Shown piece by piece: positions 17,143-26,995 of a stretch of DNA of 64,000 nt. The first letter of the stretch is position 1. Every line of letters starts with the position of its first letter. The position numbers and the translations under genes were made by a program. Under the pieces are notes generated by a model, which did not search any database, was not told the origin of the DNA, and worked only from the letters and a program-made list of their open reading frames with translations. The stretch covers positions 186,001 through 250,000 of the forward strand of contig NZ_JACHLB010000005.1 in the NCBI RefSeq assembly GCF_014207905.1, given 5' to 3'. Source of the stretch: Flavobacterium notoginsengisoli (GTDB lineage Bacteria; Bacteroidota; Bacteroidia; Flavobacteriales; Flavobacteriaceae).

Positions 17143-18261
17143 TTAAAGATTCTTCAAATAAGTCTTTCTTTGACAGTGAATAATCGGGTCAAAATTTTTC
17201 CACAATAAATGAATTGCATTATTTTCTAATAATTCTGGAGTTCTGATGCAGTTTTGAATACCTTTTTCTGAGAAAGTTTTATAATATTCATCAAAAATAA
17301 TAGCTGTTACACCTTTATTTTGATATTCTGGATGAACTCCAATCAAGTAAAAAACAACATCTTTACTATGCTTTTTCGCTTTCAATAATTGAAGGAATCC
17401 AAAAGGAAATAATTTACCTTTTATTTTCTGTAAAGCTTCAACAAAACTTGGCATCACAATACTAAAAGCTACTAAGTTATCCTCTTTGTCGACAACAAAC
17501 TTGATATATTCTGGATTAATAAAGCTGATATATTTCTTTTTAAAATACTCTTTTTGAACATCGGAAATCGCTACAAACGAAGCCAGATTCGCATACGTTT
17601 CATTAAACAAATCAAACATTTTGTCTACATGAGGCATAATGTCTTTTGTTTTAGTGAAATTTAGTGCTTTCAACTCATAACGCTTTTTAATTAAAGCTTG
17701 GGCTTTTTGGAAAAATTCTGGTTTTACATTCGAAAAAGGGAAAATACTTTCGATGTATTGTTTTTCGACCTGAAATCCTAATTGTTCTAAATGTGTTACA
17801 TAATACGGATGGTTATACCATGTAATCATAGTTCCAACTTGATCGTAACCTTCTGTAAGAACACCAACTTTGTCTAAGTTCGAAAATCCCATCGGACCTT
17901 CGGCGTGCTCTAAATTGTGTTTTCTTCCTAATTCGAATACTTTTTCTAAAAGAGCTTTTGTAACCTCAATATCATCAATAACATCAAACCAGCCAAAACG
18001 AACTTTCCTTTTGTGCTGATTATTTACTTCAGTCCAATTGATGATCGCTGTAATACGCCCAACAATTTGATTGTCTCTGTAAGCCAAATAGAAATAAGCT
18101 TCAGCATTATCAAAAGCAGGATTTTTTGTTTTATCAAAAGATTCTAATTCATCTGCGATAATTGGCGGTACCCAATATGGGCTGTCTTTGTACAGTGAAA
18201 AAGGAAATTTAATATATTCGGTTAATTCTTTTTTGCTTTTGGCTTCTTTAATTGTAATCAT
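17143..18261 (-). CDS. GNAT-like N-acyltransferase protein of unknown substrate
   Basis: This 372-aa cytosolic protein has two alpha/beta halves. The N-terminal half holds FPFSLYKDSPYWVPPIIADE, AYFYLAYRDNQIVGRITAII, FGWFDVIDDIEVTKALL and GPMGFSNLDKVGVLTEGYD. The C-terminal half holds YIKFVVDKEDNLVAFSIVMPS and FYLIGVHPEYQNKGVTAIIFDEYY, the latter resembling a GNAT acyl-CoA-binding motif (Q-x-x-G-x-x). It is a conserved protein in Bacteroidota without known function. It lies one gene away from the oxoamine synthase but convergent with it. Because bacterial ceramide synthase is also GNAT-like, an N-acyl transfer role in sphingolipid or sulfonolipid assembly is conceivable but unproven. Confidence 0.72.
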   Translation of the reverse strand: MITIKEAKSKKELTEYIKFPFSLYKDSPYWVPPIIADELESFDKTKNPAFDNAEAYFYLAYRDNQIVGRITAIINWTEVNNQHKRKVRFGWFDVIDDIEVTKALLEKVFELGRKHNLEHAEGPMGFSNLDKVGVLTEGYDQVGTMITWYNHPYYVTHLEQLGFQVEKQYIESIFPFSNVKPEFFQKAQALIKKRYELKALNFTKTKDIMPHVDKMFDLFNETYANLASFVAISDVQKEYFKKKYISFINPEYIKFVVDKEDNLVAFSIVMPSFVEALQKIKGKLFPFGFLQLLKAKKHSKDVVFYLIGVHPEYQNKGVTAIIFDEYYKTFSEKGIQNCIRTPELLENNAIHLLWKNFDPIIHCQRKTYLKNL

Positions 18262-18305
18262 TAAGGTGGTATTGAGTATCTCTTAAATAAGAGTGTTTGG
18301 TTATT

Positions 18306-19271
18306 TTATTCGTATTTAGCTTTTCGTCTTCTTTCTTTTTCTTGATAATCGATGCTTTTTTCGTTATCTGTATTCTTTTTGGCTTTTTCTTCTGCTTTAT
18401 TTGCGGCTAGCCTGTTTTTATACCATCCATCATAACGCCATGACACTCCAACTCCTCCATACAGAATTGATGGCGTATTCTTAAAGTTCGTACTTATGGA
18501 AGCATCAACTTGCATATTTGGAGAAAGCAGATAAGCTGCTCCGCCACGAACGATTGCATCGCTGTAGAAATCGCTTTTATAGCCTTGATTTTCAAAAAAA
18601 CCAGACCATTTTTCGTTAAATCCATGCGTCAAAGTTAAGATATATCCGTAACTTGGGTAATCTGTACTAATATAATCAGCAATAATATTGGTTACAAAAA
18701 CCCATTTTCCTCCTCCAAATTGATTTTGAGTAATTAAGGAAATTTTAGGTGAAATAGCACCGTCTGGAGAAAAATAGTAAGGATTGTCTGCGCCAACAAA
18801 ATTAGCACCAGCAAATACCGAAACAGCAGGAATTAATTCGCGCCAATTAAAACTATGATTGGCTTTATAACTGTAAATATTTACTTCTCTTTTATTTTTA
18901 TAAGGATCGTAAATCAAATATTTAGCACCAAGAACCGTTTGTCTGAAATTGTTTTTCTTGTAGCTTGTATATGGCGTGTCGTAATTAGCCATTTGATATT
19001 GTACGTCTAGGATAAATTCAAGTTTTTCTAAGAAAGCACCATATCTAAGGGAGAAATCGGTTCCGAAACCACTACCGTCATAATCTAATAGATCATGTTT
19101 TTCTTTAATGCCGTAAACACCAAGTTCGGCCTGAATTACTGATTTTCCAACACCATAAGCAGACATGGTTTCGCCTGGACGGTTGGAATTAATAACGTCT
19201 GTATATTGCGCAAAAAACAGTTGTGGAATAAAAAAAAGTACCGGGGCAAGTAAGTTTTTAATTTTGAACAT
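18306..19271 (-). CDS. Outer-membrane beta-barrel protein, transporter-like (Phenol_MetA_deg type)
   Basis: This 321-aa protein has a signal peptide, MFKIKNLLAPVLFFIPQLFFAQ, and a predicted mature beta barrel of alternating strands: VIQAELGVYGI, FSLRYGAFLEKLEFILDVQY, WVFVTNIIADY, YILTLTHGFNEKWSGFFENQG, ADAIVRGGAAYLLSPNMQVDA-like segments. The motif RPGETMSAYGVGKSVIQAE near the start and the VGVSWRYDG ending are typical of barrel proteins annotated as 'transporter' in Flavobacteriia. The last 35 residues are charged and may be periplasmic. Substrate unknown. Probably cotranscribed with the GNAT-like gene 44 bases downstream. Confidence 0.78.
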   Translation of the reverse strand: MFKIKNLLAPVLFFIPQLFFAQYTDVINSNRPGETMSAYGVGKSVIQAELGVYGIKEKHDLLDYDGSGFGTDFSLRYGAFLEKLEFILDVQYQMANYDTPYTSYKKNNFRQTVLGAKYLIYDPYKNKREVNIYSYKANHSFNWRELIPAVSVFAGANFVGADNPYYFSPDGAISPKISLITQNQFGGGKWVFVTNIIADYISTDYPSYGYILTLTHGFNEKWSGFFENQGYKSDFYSDAIVRGGAAYLLSPNMQVDASISTNFKNTPSILYGGVGVSWRYDGWYKNRLAANKAEEKAKKNTDNEKSIDYQEKERRRKAKYE

Positions 19272-19394
19272 AATTTTCTTTTAGGATTAAAAAGTGATAA
19301 CGCATTTCAAATGTACATATTTTATTATTTATTTAAGATTCATATTTTATTTTTAAGCAACGGATTTATTAATTTTGGAAAAAAATATATAGTT

Positions 19395-19688
19395 ATGCAA
19401 GAAGCATCATTTTCAGGTTTGTTTAAAACCATCATGTGGGTTATAGCTTTTTATTACATTTTTAAATTTTTGGCTAGAATCTTTTTGCCGGTATTGGTTA
19501 AAAAGGCAGTAGAAAATGCTAGTGAAAATTTTCAAAGACAACAACAGCAATATAATCAAGGTAACACTTATCAAAATAATCGCAATAACAATAATAATGA
19601 CGAAATAATCATTAATACTGCTAATGCTAAAAACCCGCGCGAAACCAAAAAAGTGGGAGAGTATGTTGATTACGAAGAAATAGATTAG
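19395..19688 (+). CDS. DUF4834 family small membrane protein
   Basis: Start chosen at the ATG at 19395 (MQEASFSGLFKTIMWVIAFY, 97 aa); a longer open frame from 19311 has a hydrophobic, unnatural extension. It has one transmembrane helix (KTIMWVIAFYYIFKFLARIF), then a Gln/Asn-rich segment (FQRQQQQYNQGNTYQNNRNN) and a C-terminal KKVGEYVDYEEID. This combination is the DUF4834 pattern of Bacteroidota. Function is unknown. It lies 49 bases upstream of the YfhO-like gene and is likely its cotranscribed neighbour. A TAATTTTG element is at 19370-19377. Confidence 0.82.
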   Translation: MQEASFSGLFKTIMWVIAFYYIFKFLARIFLPVLVKKAVENASENFQRQQQQYNQGNTYQNNRNNNNNDEIIINTANAKNPRETKKVGEYVDYEEID

Positions 19689-19737
19689 ATTTGTGTCCTG
19701 AAAATTTAGGATTCATTTTAACCCAAACCAGCCAAAA

Positions 19738-22179
19738 TTGAAAATAGTAAATAAGTTCTACGTGCACGCCCTTGTTATCTTGGGCTTTATTCTTGTTTCA
19801 TTAATTTATTTTTATCCTGTTCTGCAAGGAAAACAAATTTTCCAGTCAGATATTGCTCAATACACCGGAATGGCAAAAGAGCAAAATGACTTTAGAGCGG
19901 TAGAAAATGCAGAACCTTATTGGACGAATTCAGCTTTTGGCGGTATGCCTACCTATCAGCTTGGAGCAAATTATCCAAATGATTTTGTGGGTAAAATAGA
20001 TGATGTACTGCGTTTTCTTCCAAGACCTGCAGATTACTTATTCCTATACTTCTTAGGATTTTACGGATTGTTATTGGTTTTAAAAACAGATCCATTAAAG
20101 GCTTTTATTGGCGCCATTGCTTTTGGTTTTTCAACTTATTTAATCATTATTTTAGGCGTTGGTCATAATGCCAAGGCACATGCAATTGCATATATGCCGT
20201 TAGTTGTTGCCGGATTTATACTTGTCTTTCAGAAAAAGTATGTTTGGGGAGGCTTGCTCACCATGTTTGCTGTGGCATTAGAAATTAGTGCCAATCACTT
20301 TCAGATGACCTATTATTTATTGATTTTCTTATTGATACTTTCAGGTTATTTTGCCTTCAACTTTATTAAAGAAAAAGATTTTAAAGGGCTCTTAATTTCA
20401 AGTGCAACTTTAATTGTGGCGGGAATTTTTGCAATTGGAGCTAATGCTGGAAATTTATTGGCAACAAGCGAATATGCTAAATTTAGTACACGAAGCAATA
20501 GCGAATTGACTTATAATCCTGATGGAACTAAAAAGACAAATGAAAATGCTTTAAGCCGCGAATATATTACCGAATACAGTTACGGAATTGCAGAAAGTTT
20601 TAACCTTATTGCGCCGAGACTTTTTGGAGGATCAAATCACGAAAATTTAGGTCCAGATAGCAGAATGTATTCTTTTTTTATTGAGAAAGGAGCTTCACCA
20701 TCTCAGGCACAAGAATATGCTTCAGGAATGCCAACTTATTGGGGAGATCAGCCTATTGTCGCTGCTCCTGCATATATTGGTGCTGTAGTATTCTTTTTGG
20801 CAGTTTTAGCACTATTTATAGACGACAGAAAAATTAAGTATGTATTTTTAGGAGGAGCATTATTTTCACTAGTTCTTTCTTGGGGTAAAAACTTTTCGTT
20901 ACTGACTGACTTTTTTATAGACTACGTGCCAATGTACGATAAGTTTAGAGCGGTATCTTCTATTCAGGTAATTTTAGAATTATGTTTTCCTGTTTTAGCA
21001 GTTATGGGAATCCAGTCCTTTTTTAAAGCTAAAGAAGAGCCTAAATTACAGCAGAAAGCACTTGTGCAGACAGGAGTTTTTGGAATTGGAGTAATTTTGA
21101 TTTTAGCTATTGCTAAAGGTTTTTTCCATTTTTCTGGAAGCAGCGATCAATATTTCATGGAAACTTACGGACCTGATTTTGTTGATGCTCTTAAAGAAGA
21201 CAGAATGACAATGTATTATGCTGATTTATTGCGTTCAGGTTTTCTAATTATAATCACTTTTGGAGTACTTTGGCTTTTCATTAAAAATAAATTTTCTCAA
21301 AGCACAACTCTAATAATCGTTGGACTTGTAATGATTTTTGATTTGTTCTTTGTAGACAAAAAATATGTATCGGCTAAAGATTTTGTAAGCCCAGTTCAGA
21401 TTGCAGCCCCTTTTCAGGAAACACCTGCTGATGCCGAGATTTTGAAAGACACAACGCACTACAGAGTTTTTGAAGTAAACGGAAATATGTCTAGCGCAAG
21501 AGCTTCTTATTTCCATAGTTCTATAGGTGGATATCACGCTGCAAAACCTCGCAGAATGCAACAGCTTTTTGATTATCAAATCGCTAAGAATAATCTTGAG
21601 ATACTTAATATGTTGAATGTTAAGTACGTGATTCAGACGGATAAAGAAGGAAAAGAAATTCCGACTATTAATCCAGATGCTAATGGAAATGCTTGGTTTG
21701 TAAGTTCTGTAAAATTGGTAAACAAACCAGATGATGTAATGAAAGCATTAAATACAATCGATACTAAAAATGTTGCTATTTTTAATGTTCATGAGCATGA
21801 AAGCAAGTTTCAAAATGCTAGATTAAAGAAAGCTTTTGATACAACAGGAACAATTAAAGTTGTGACATACAAACCAAATTATATCAAATACAAATCTGAA
21901 AATGAGAAAGATGGTTTAGCTGTTTTCTCTGAAATGTATTATAAAAATGGATGGAATGCATATGTTGATGGTAAATTAACCGATCATTTCCCAGTTGACT
22001 ATGTTTTAAGAGCAATGGAAGTTCCTGCTGGAAAACATACAATTGAATTTAAATTTGAGCCTCAGGTTATTAAAACTGGTGGTACAATAACTTTAATGAG
22101 TTCAATCGGAATGCTGTTGCTTTTGGCCGGAGGAATCTTTTTTGAGAGTAGAAATTCTAAAAAGAAAAAAGAAGTCTAG
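19738..22179 (+). CDS. Large YfhO-like polytopic membrane protein
   Basis: This 813-aa protein starts at a TTG (MKIVNKFYVHALVILGFILV). It has about 12 hydrophobic segments, a conserved N-terminal luminal-type loop YWTNSAFGGMPTYQLGANYP, and the motif ILGVGHNAKAHAIAYMPLVVAG in an early helix. A large C-terminal soluble region (about residues 560-780) ends VDGKLTDHFPVDYVLRAMEVPAGKHTIEF, which resembles the YfhO family tail. YfhO-family proteins act like GT-C glycosyltransferases, transferring sugars from polyprenyl carriers. The neighbours, a GT4 glycosyltransferase and a flippase, support surface-glycan or lipid-linked sugar assembly. Acceptor unknown. Spacing to the next gene is 48 bases. Confidence 0.8.
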   Translation: MKIVNKFYVHALVILGFILVSLIYFYPVLQGKQIFQSDIAQYTGMAKEQNDFRAVENAEPYWTNSAFGGMPTYQLGANYPNDFVGKIDDVLRFLPRPADYLFLYFLGFYGLLLVLKTDPLKAFIGAIAFGFSTYLIIILGVGHNAKAHAIAYMPLVVAGFILVFQKKYVWGGLLTMFAVALEISANHFQMTYYLLIFLLILSGYFAFNFIKEKDFKGLLISSATLIVAGIFAIGANAGNLLATSEYAKFSTRSNSELTYNPDGTKKTNENALSREYITEYSYGIAESFNLIAPRLFGGSNHENLGPDSRMYSFFIEKGASPSQAQEYASGMPTYWGDQPIVAAPAYIGAVVFFLAVLALFIDDRKIKYVFLGGALFSLVLSWGKNFSLLTDFFIDYVPMYDKFRAVSSIQVILELCFPVLAVMGIQSFFKAKEEPKLQQKALVQTGVFGIGVILILAIAKGFFHFSGSSDQYFMETYGPDFVDALKEDRMTMYYADLLRSGFLIIITFGVLWLFIKNKFSQSTTLIIVGLVMIFDLFFVDKKYVSAKDFVSPVQIAAPFQETPADAEILKDTTHYRVFEVNGNMSSARASYFHSSIGGYHAAKPRRMQQLFDYQIAKNNLEILNMLNVKYVIQTDKEGKEIPTINPDANGNAWFVSSVKLVNKPDDVMKALNTIDTKNVAIFNVHEHESKFQNARLKKAFDTTGTIKVVTYKPNYIKYKSENEKDGLAVFSEMYYKNGWNAYVDGKLTDHFPVDYVLRAMEVPAGKHTIEFKFEPQVIKTGGTITLMSSIGMLLLLAGGIFFESRNSKKKKEV

Positions 22180-22227
22180 AACTTCAAAATTCTAAATTTG
22201 CACTTTTAAATAGTAAACACATTTTCC

Positions 22228-23514
22228 TTGGAACAAAAAAAACTCTTAATAATCACTTATTATTTCCCACCCGCAGGTGGACCAGGTGTACAGCGTTGGT
22301 TGAAATTTGTAAAATATTTGCCAGATTTTGATGTACAGCCAATAGTTTATGTTCCGGAAAATCCAACTTATCCAATTGTTGATGAAGGTTTAGTAAGCGA
22401 AATATCGGATAAAGTAATTGTTCTGAAAAATAAAATTTGGGAGCCTTACCAATTGGCTTCTATTTTTTCAAAAAATAAAACAAAAAAAATCAGTTCTGGA
22501 ATTTTTCCGCAAAAGAAAAAACAGACTTTTTTAGATAAAACATTTCTTTGGGTTCGTGGAAATCTTTTTATTCCAGATGCTCGTGTATTTTGGGTAAAAC
22601 CTTCAGTTTCTTATCTCGAAAAATACATTAAAGAAAACAATATTGATACAATTGTAACTTCTGGACCTCCTCATAGTTTGCATTTAATTGGTTTAGAATT
22701 ACAGCAAAAATTGAAAGTAAAATGGTTTGCCGATTTTCGCGATCCATGGACTACAATTGGTTATCATAAAGCACTTCGTTTGTCTTCTTATGCTGAAAAA
22801 AAACATAAAAACTTAGAATATAAAGTGCTTAATTCTGCAGATGAAATCATAGTAACGAGTAAAACTACAAAAGCAGAGTTTGAAGCAATTACTAATAAAC
22901 CAATTGCTGTAATTACAAATGGTTATGATGTTGAAACTGTCGAGAAACAGACTTTAGACAGTAAATTTACATTAGCACATATTGGTTCGTTTTTATCCGA
23001 TCGAAACCCGCCATTTTTTTGGGAAGTTTTAGTTGAATTATTACAAGAAGTTTCAGAGTTTAAAACTCATTTAGAAATTAAATTAATTGGCGCTGTAAGT
23101 CAAGAAGTTTTAGACGCAATACAAGAGCATAAACTCAATGAATATTTGAATTTAGTTGGTTATGTTTCTCATAAAGAAGCTGTTGCTCATCAGAGAAAAT
23201 CTCAGGTTTTGCTTTTAATCGAAATTAATTCTGAAGATACAAAAAGTATTATTCCAGGTAAATTGTTTGAATATATGGTTTCAAACCGCCCAATAATTGC
23301 TATCGGACCACAAGGTTCTGATTTTGCAGATATTGTAACGCAAACAAATACTGGAGTATTTTTTGATTATTCTGAAAAAGCGAAACTAAAAAGTGTAATT
23401 TTGGACTTTTTTAATCAGTTTTTAGAAGGGAAATTGCAATCTCATGGAATTGGTTTGCAGCAATATTCTAGAAAAAATCTAACGCAACAATTAGCACAGC
23501 TGATTAAAAAATAA
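22228..23514 (+). CDS. Glycosyltransferase family 4
   Basis: This 428-aa protein begins at a TTG codon (MEQKKLLIITYYFPPAGGPG). It shows two Rossmann halves: the N-terminal half with PAGGPGVQRWLKFVKYLP and TIVTSGPPHSLHLIGLEL, and the C-terminal half with LAHIGSFLSDRNPPFFWEV, YLNLVGYVSHKEAVAHQR and the nucleotide-sugar site SIIPGKLFEYMVSNRPIIAIG, where E of the EX-type motif is retained. It should transfer a sugar from a nucleotide donor to a lipid-linked or polymer acceptor on the cytoplasmic side. It lies between the YfhO-like gene and the flippase and is very likely cotranscribed with both (36 bases to the flippase). Confidence 0.87.
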   Translation: MEQKKLLIITYYFPPAGGPGVQRWLKFVKYLPDFDVQPIVYVPENPTYPIVDEGLVSEISDKVIVLKNKIWEPYQLASIFSKNKTKKISSGIFPQKKKQTFLDKTFLWVRGNLFIPDARVFWVKPSVSYLEKYIKENNIDTIVTSGPPHSLHLIGLELQQKLKVKWFADFRDPWTTIGYHKALRLSSYAEKKHKNLEYKVLNSADEIIVTSKTTKAEFEAITNKPIAVITNGYDVETVEKQTLDSKFTLAHIGSFLSDRNPPFFWEVLVELLQEVSEFKTHLEIKLIGAVSQEVLDAIQEHKLNEYLNLVGYVSHKEAVAHQRKSQVLLLIEINSEDTKSIIPGKLFEYMVSNRPIIAIGPQGSDFADIVTQTNTGVFFDYSEKAKLKSVILDFFNQFLEGKLQSHGIGLQQYSRKNLTQQLAQLIKK

Positions 23515-23549
23515 TTCATTAAATCTAAATTACAATCTAAACTCAAGAA

Positions 23550-25019
23550 ATGGGTGTTGTCTTAAATCAGTCTTTCAAAAATACAATTATTACTTACATT
23601 GGTTTTGCTATTGGTGCAATCAATACATTATACCTTTATCCTGTATTTCTTGGAGCAACTTATTATGCTTTAACTAATTACATTACTTCGGCAGCAAACG
23701 TTATTATGCCTTTGTTTGCAATTGGAATGCAAAATACGCTGGTTAAATTTTATTCGCAATACAAAACAGAAGAAGAGCGAGAACAGTTTTTATCGTTTAC
23801 AGCGCTATTTCCTATTTTAATGTGTATTCCTTTAGGAATTATAGGGTTGCTGTTTTTTGATGATATTACAGCTTTCGTAACAAAGAAAAACCCTGTCGTA
23901 AAAGAATTTATGCTTTTAATTCCGTTTATCGGAATCTGTATGGCATATTTTGAGATTTTCTACGCATGGGCAAGAGTGCATATGCATTCGGTTTTTGGAA
24001 ATTTTATTAAAGAAGTTGGGTTAAGACTCCTTTCTACAATTGCTTTAATAGGATTATATTTTAACTGGATCACTTTAGTTCAGTTTGTATACGTTACGGC
24101 CGCTATTTATTTCTTGGCTTTTATTGTTACGATGTTTTATGCGTTTTATATCAAAAGACCTAATTTTCAAATTACAATTCCAGAAAATGTAAAAAGTGTA
24201 ATGGAATATACTTTCTATATTATTTTATCAGGAAGTGTTGCCAATTTATTATTAGACGGTGATAAGCTTATGCTGAATCAATATATGCAAATTGAAAATA
24301 TTGCTTATTATTCGGTGGCAACTTATATTGCGTTAGTTATCTCGGTTCCAAGCCGTGCCATGCACCAAATTGTATACCCGATTACGGCCAAATTAATGCA
24401 TGAAAACAAACATGATGAATTAAATCAGCTTTATAAAAAGACATCCATAAACTTGCAAATTGTGGGTGGATTTGTAATGCTTTGTATTTTTGTCAATATT
24501 AATCAATTGTACGAATTAGTTCCAAAAGAATACAGTGGAGGAATTTCCGTAGTATTTATGATTGGTCTTTCTAAATATTTTGATTTAATATTAGGAAACA
24601 ACAACGCTATTATTTTTAATACCAAATATTACAGAATGGTATTGTATTTAGGTTTAATGCTTGTTGTGTTGACCATCATATTAAATATGATTTTCATTCC
24701 AATTTTTGGAATTTTTGGTTCTGCTTTTGCGACACTTTTGTCTATTACTTTGTATAGTTTGGCAAAACTGCTTTTTGTAGTGAAAAAACTTCATTTATAC
24801 CCATTTACAAAACAGACAATTCATTCGATGGCACTTACTTTCGCTTTGTTTTTGTTGTTTTATTTTTGGGAATTTCCATTTTTTCAATTAATCAGCATTG
24901 CTTTAAAATCGATTTTGGTTACTATTCTTTATGTTTATTTGAATTATAAATTCAAAATTTCGCCAGACATTAATAAAGTAATTAATTCTATTTTTAAGAA
25001 GATTGGTATTAAAATATAA
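23550..25019 (+). CDS. Polysaccharide/lipid-linked oligosaccharide flippase (MATE-like, Wzx type)
   Basis: This 489-aa polytopic protein has 12-14 predicted helices, with MGVVLNQSFKNTIITYIGFA at the start, VANLLLDGDKLMLNQYM in the middle, and repeated hydrophobic blocks of the polysaccharide biosynthesis protein family (e.g. FIPIFGIFGSAFATLLSITLY). Wzx proteins move undecaprenyl-linked sugar units across the inner membrane. Its position after a GT4 glycosyltransferase and YfhO-like protein supports this, although no Wzy polymerase or large sugar cluster follows. It ends 95 bases before the MscS gene. Confidence 0.87.
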   Translation: MGVVLNQSFKNTIITYIGFAIGAINTLYLYPVFLGATYYALTNYITSAANVIMPLFAIGMQNTLVKFYSQYKTEEEREQFLSFTALFPILMCIPLGIIGLLFFDDITAFVTKKNPVVKEFMLLIPFIGICMAYFEIFYAWARVHMHSVFGNFIKEVGLRLLSTIALIGLYFNWITLVQFVYVTAAIYFLAFIVTMFYAFYIKRPNFQITIPENVKSVMEYTFYIILSGSVANLLLDGDKLMLNQYMQIENIAYYSVATYIALVISVPSRAMHQIVYPITAKLMHENKHDELNQLYKKTSINLQIVGGFVMLCIFVNINQLYELVPKEYSGGISVVFMIGLSKYFDLILGNNNAIIFNTKYYRMVLYLGLMLVVLTIILNMIFIPIFGIFGSAFATLLSITLYSLAKLLFVVKKLHLYPFTKQTIHSMALTFALFLLFYFWEFPFFQLISIALKSILVTILYVYLNYKFKISPDINKVINSIFKKIGIKI

Positions 25020-25113
25020 TTTAAGAATTAGCAAAAGTCAAAGTAATTTAAAATTGTAACTTTTTTGTTTTTATATTTGTTAGAAAGGATAACTAATTTA
25101 TTTCTAGCAGAAT

Positions 25114-26736
25114 ATGAAAATAAAATTACTTAGGTTATTAGCATTCTTTCTTATTTTGTTTTCTTCAATATTATTTGCTCAAACAAATAAAAAGCAGACT
25201 ACAGATAAATCAATTCAAGCCGTAAAACTTAAAGGTTATCCTGTTAGTCCGTTTAAAGACACACTTTTCTATGTGTATAATAATGTCGGATCTTTTTCGG
25301 CTAGTGAACGGGCAAATTATATTTCCAGTAAAATAAAAAGGCTTTATGAAGAGTCTTTTTTTGAGAAAGATTCTCTAAATGTTATTCCTTCAGGAGTTTC
25401 TGAAGATATTGTTTATAAAAATGATTTGATAATAATGTCTGTTTTAGAAACCGATGCTAAAGCAGAGAATAAAACAATGTCTTTTATTGCCAAACGTAAT
25501 CTGGCATCAATTAGGAAAGCTATAGTTTATCAGAATGAAAATTATTCCCAATTGCCCAAACGTGTTGGTTATACGGCACTTTTAGTCCTAATAATTAGTT
25601 TGGTTTTATTTTTGGCGGGTAAGCTCTTTAATTTGCTGAAAAAATATATCATTAGAAACAATTCAAAATATTTTAGAGGTGTTAGCTATAATTCTATAAA
25701 AATATTATCTCCCCAAAAACAAGAGTTTATATTTCTTCGCTTTTTTGGATTTGTAAAGACTGTAACTCTTATTTTTATTGTTTATCTATCTCTACCTGTT
25801 TTATTTAGCATTTTTCCTGCGACAAAAGAATATACTACAACGTTGCTTCAATGGATTTTAACTCCAGCGAAATCGGTCTTAATGGGGCTAATTGATTTTC
25901 TGCCGAGTTTAATTACGATTATCGTAATCATTATCATCTTTAAATATGCGCTAAAACTAATCAAGTTTTTCTTCTACGAAATAAAGTCTGAAAACATTAA
26001 AATTGAAGGATTTTACAGTGATTGGGCTTTGCCTACATTCAATATCATCAGATTATTAATGTATGCTTTTATGCTCGTAATTATTTTCCCTTATTTACCA
26101 GGTTCTGATTCTCCAATATTTAAAGGAGTTTCTGTATTTGTGGGAGTTCTATTCTCACTTGGTTCTTCTAATGCAATTGCAAATATGGTGGCAGGTTTGG
26201 TTATTACATATATGCGTCCATTTAAAATTGGAGATTATATAAAAATTGGAGATGTAAGTGGAGAAGTAATTGAAAAAACGGCTTTGGTAACTAGAATAAG
26301 AACACCAAAATTTGAAGATATTACAATTCCGAACGCAACAGTATTATCGAGTACATCAACAAATTATTCTGCAAATACACAACGTTCTACAAACGGATTA
26401 TTGATTCATACTACCGTGTCAATTGGTTATGATGTTCCTTGGGCAGATATTCATAAAGCTTTGATAGATGCAGCGTTAAAAACAGAAATGATTGAAAAAG
26501 AGCCTAAACCATTTGTGCTTCAAACAAGTTTGGATGATTTTTACGTATCGTATCAAATTAATGTTTATACAAAAGAACCAACCAAACAGCCGAGAATCTA
26601 TTCATCGCTTCATCAAAATATTCAAGACTCATTTAATGCAGCTGGTATCGAAATTATGTCTCCACATTATAGTGCTTTGAGAGATGGTAATGCTTCAACA
26701 GTTCAATTTGATAAAAAAAGTAACGATAAATTATAG
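25114..26736 (+). CDS. Mechanosensitive ion channel, MscS family
   Basis: This 540-aa protein has a signal peptide (LRLLAFFLILFSSILFAQ), a periplasmic domain to about residue 145, and four to five transmembrane helices at ~150-365. The pore helix FVGVLFSLGSSNAIANMVAGLVI has the Gly/Ala/Ser pattern of MscS TM3. It is followed by the beta domain YMRPFKIGDYIKIGDVSGEVIEKTALVTRIRTPKFEDITIPNA. The C-terminal cytoplasmic cage ends with ALRDGNAST. It is the large, YnaI- or MscM-like form and should protect against osmotic downshock. Own promoter likely, with TATATTTG at 25072-25079. Confidence 0.92.
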   Translation: MKIKLLRLLAFFLILFSSILFAQTNKKQTTDKSIQAVKLKGYPVSPFKDTLFYVYNNVGSFSASERANYISSKIKRLYEESFFEKDSLNVIPSGVSEDIVYKNDLIIMSVLETDAKAENKTMSFIAKRNLASIRKAIVYQNENYSQLPKRVGYTALLVLIISLVLFLAGKLFNLLKKYIIRNNSKYFRGVSYNSIKILSPQKQEFIFLRFFGFVKTVTLIFIVYLSLPVLFSIFPATKEYTTTLLQWILTPAKSVLMGLIDFLPSLITIIVIIIIFKYALKLIKFFFYEIKSENIKIEGFYSDWALPTFNIIRLLMYAFMLVIIFPYLPGSDSPIFKGVSVFVGVLFSLGSSNAIANMVAGLVITYMRPFKIGDYIKIGDVSGEVIEKTALVTRIRTPKFEDITIPNATVLSSTSTNYSANTQRSTNGLLIHTTVSIGYDVPWADIHKALIDAALKTEMIEKEPKPFVLQTSLDDFYVSYQINVYTKEPTKQPRIYSSLHQNIQDSFNAAGIEIMSPHYSALRDGNASTVQFDKKSNDKL

Positions 26737-26995
26737 TTTTTATAATTTGAAAAGCTTAAAGTTAATTAATTGAAAACGAGTGATTAAATTTAAAATTTTA
26801 ACACATGAATATTTTGTAATTAATCGAATTAAAATTAACTTTAACATGAAAAGTTTTCAGTAGTTCGTTGTAATAGCCGTTTTTTTTCTAACAAAATCAC
26901 TAAATGTAGGTATTTTTTTATTTTTTAGAATTTGGTATTTTTGCAAGAAATTACAAATGAAAGTGTAATTTAGAATTAATTGTAGAGTAATAATT

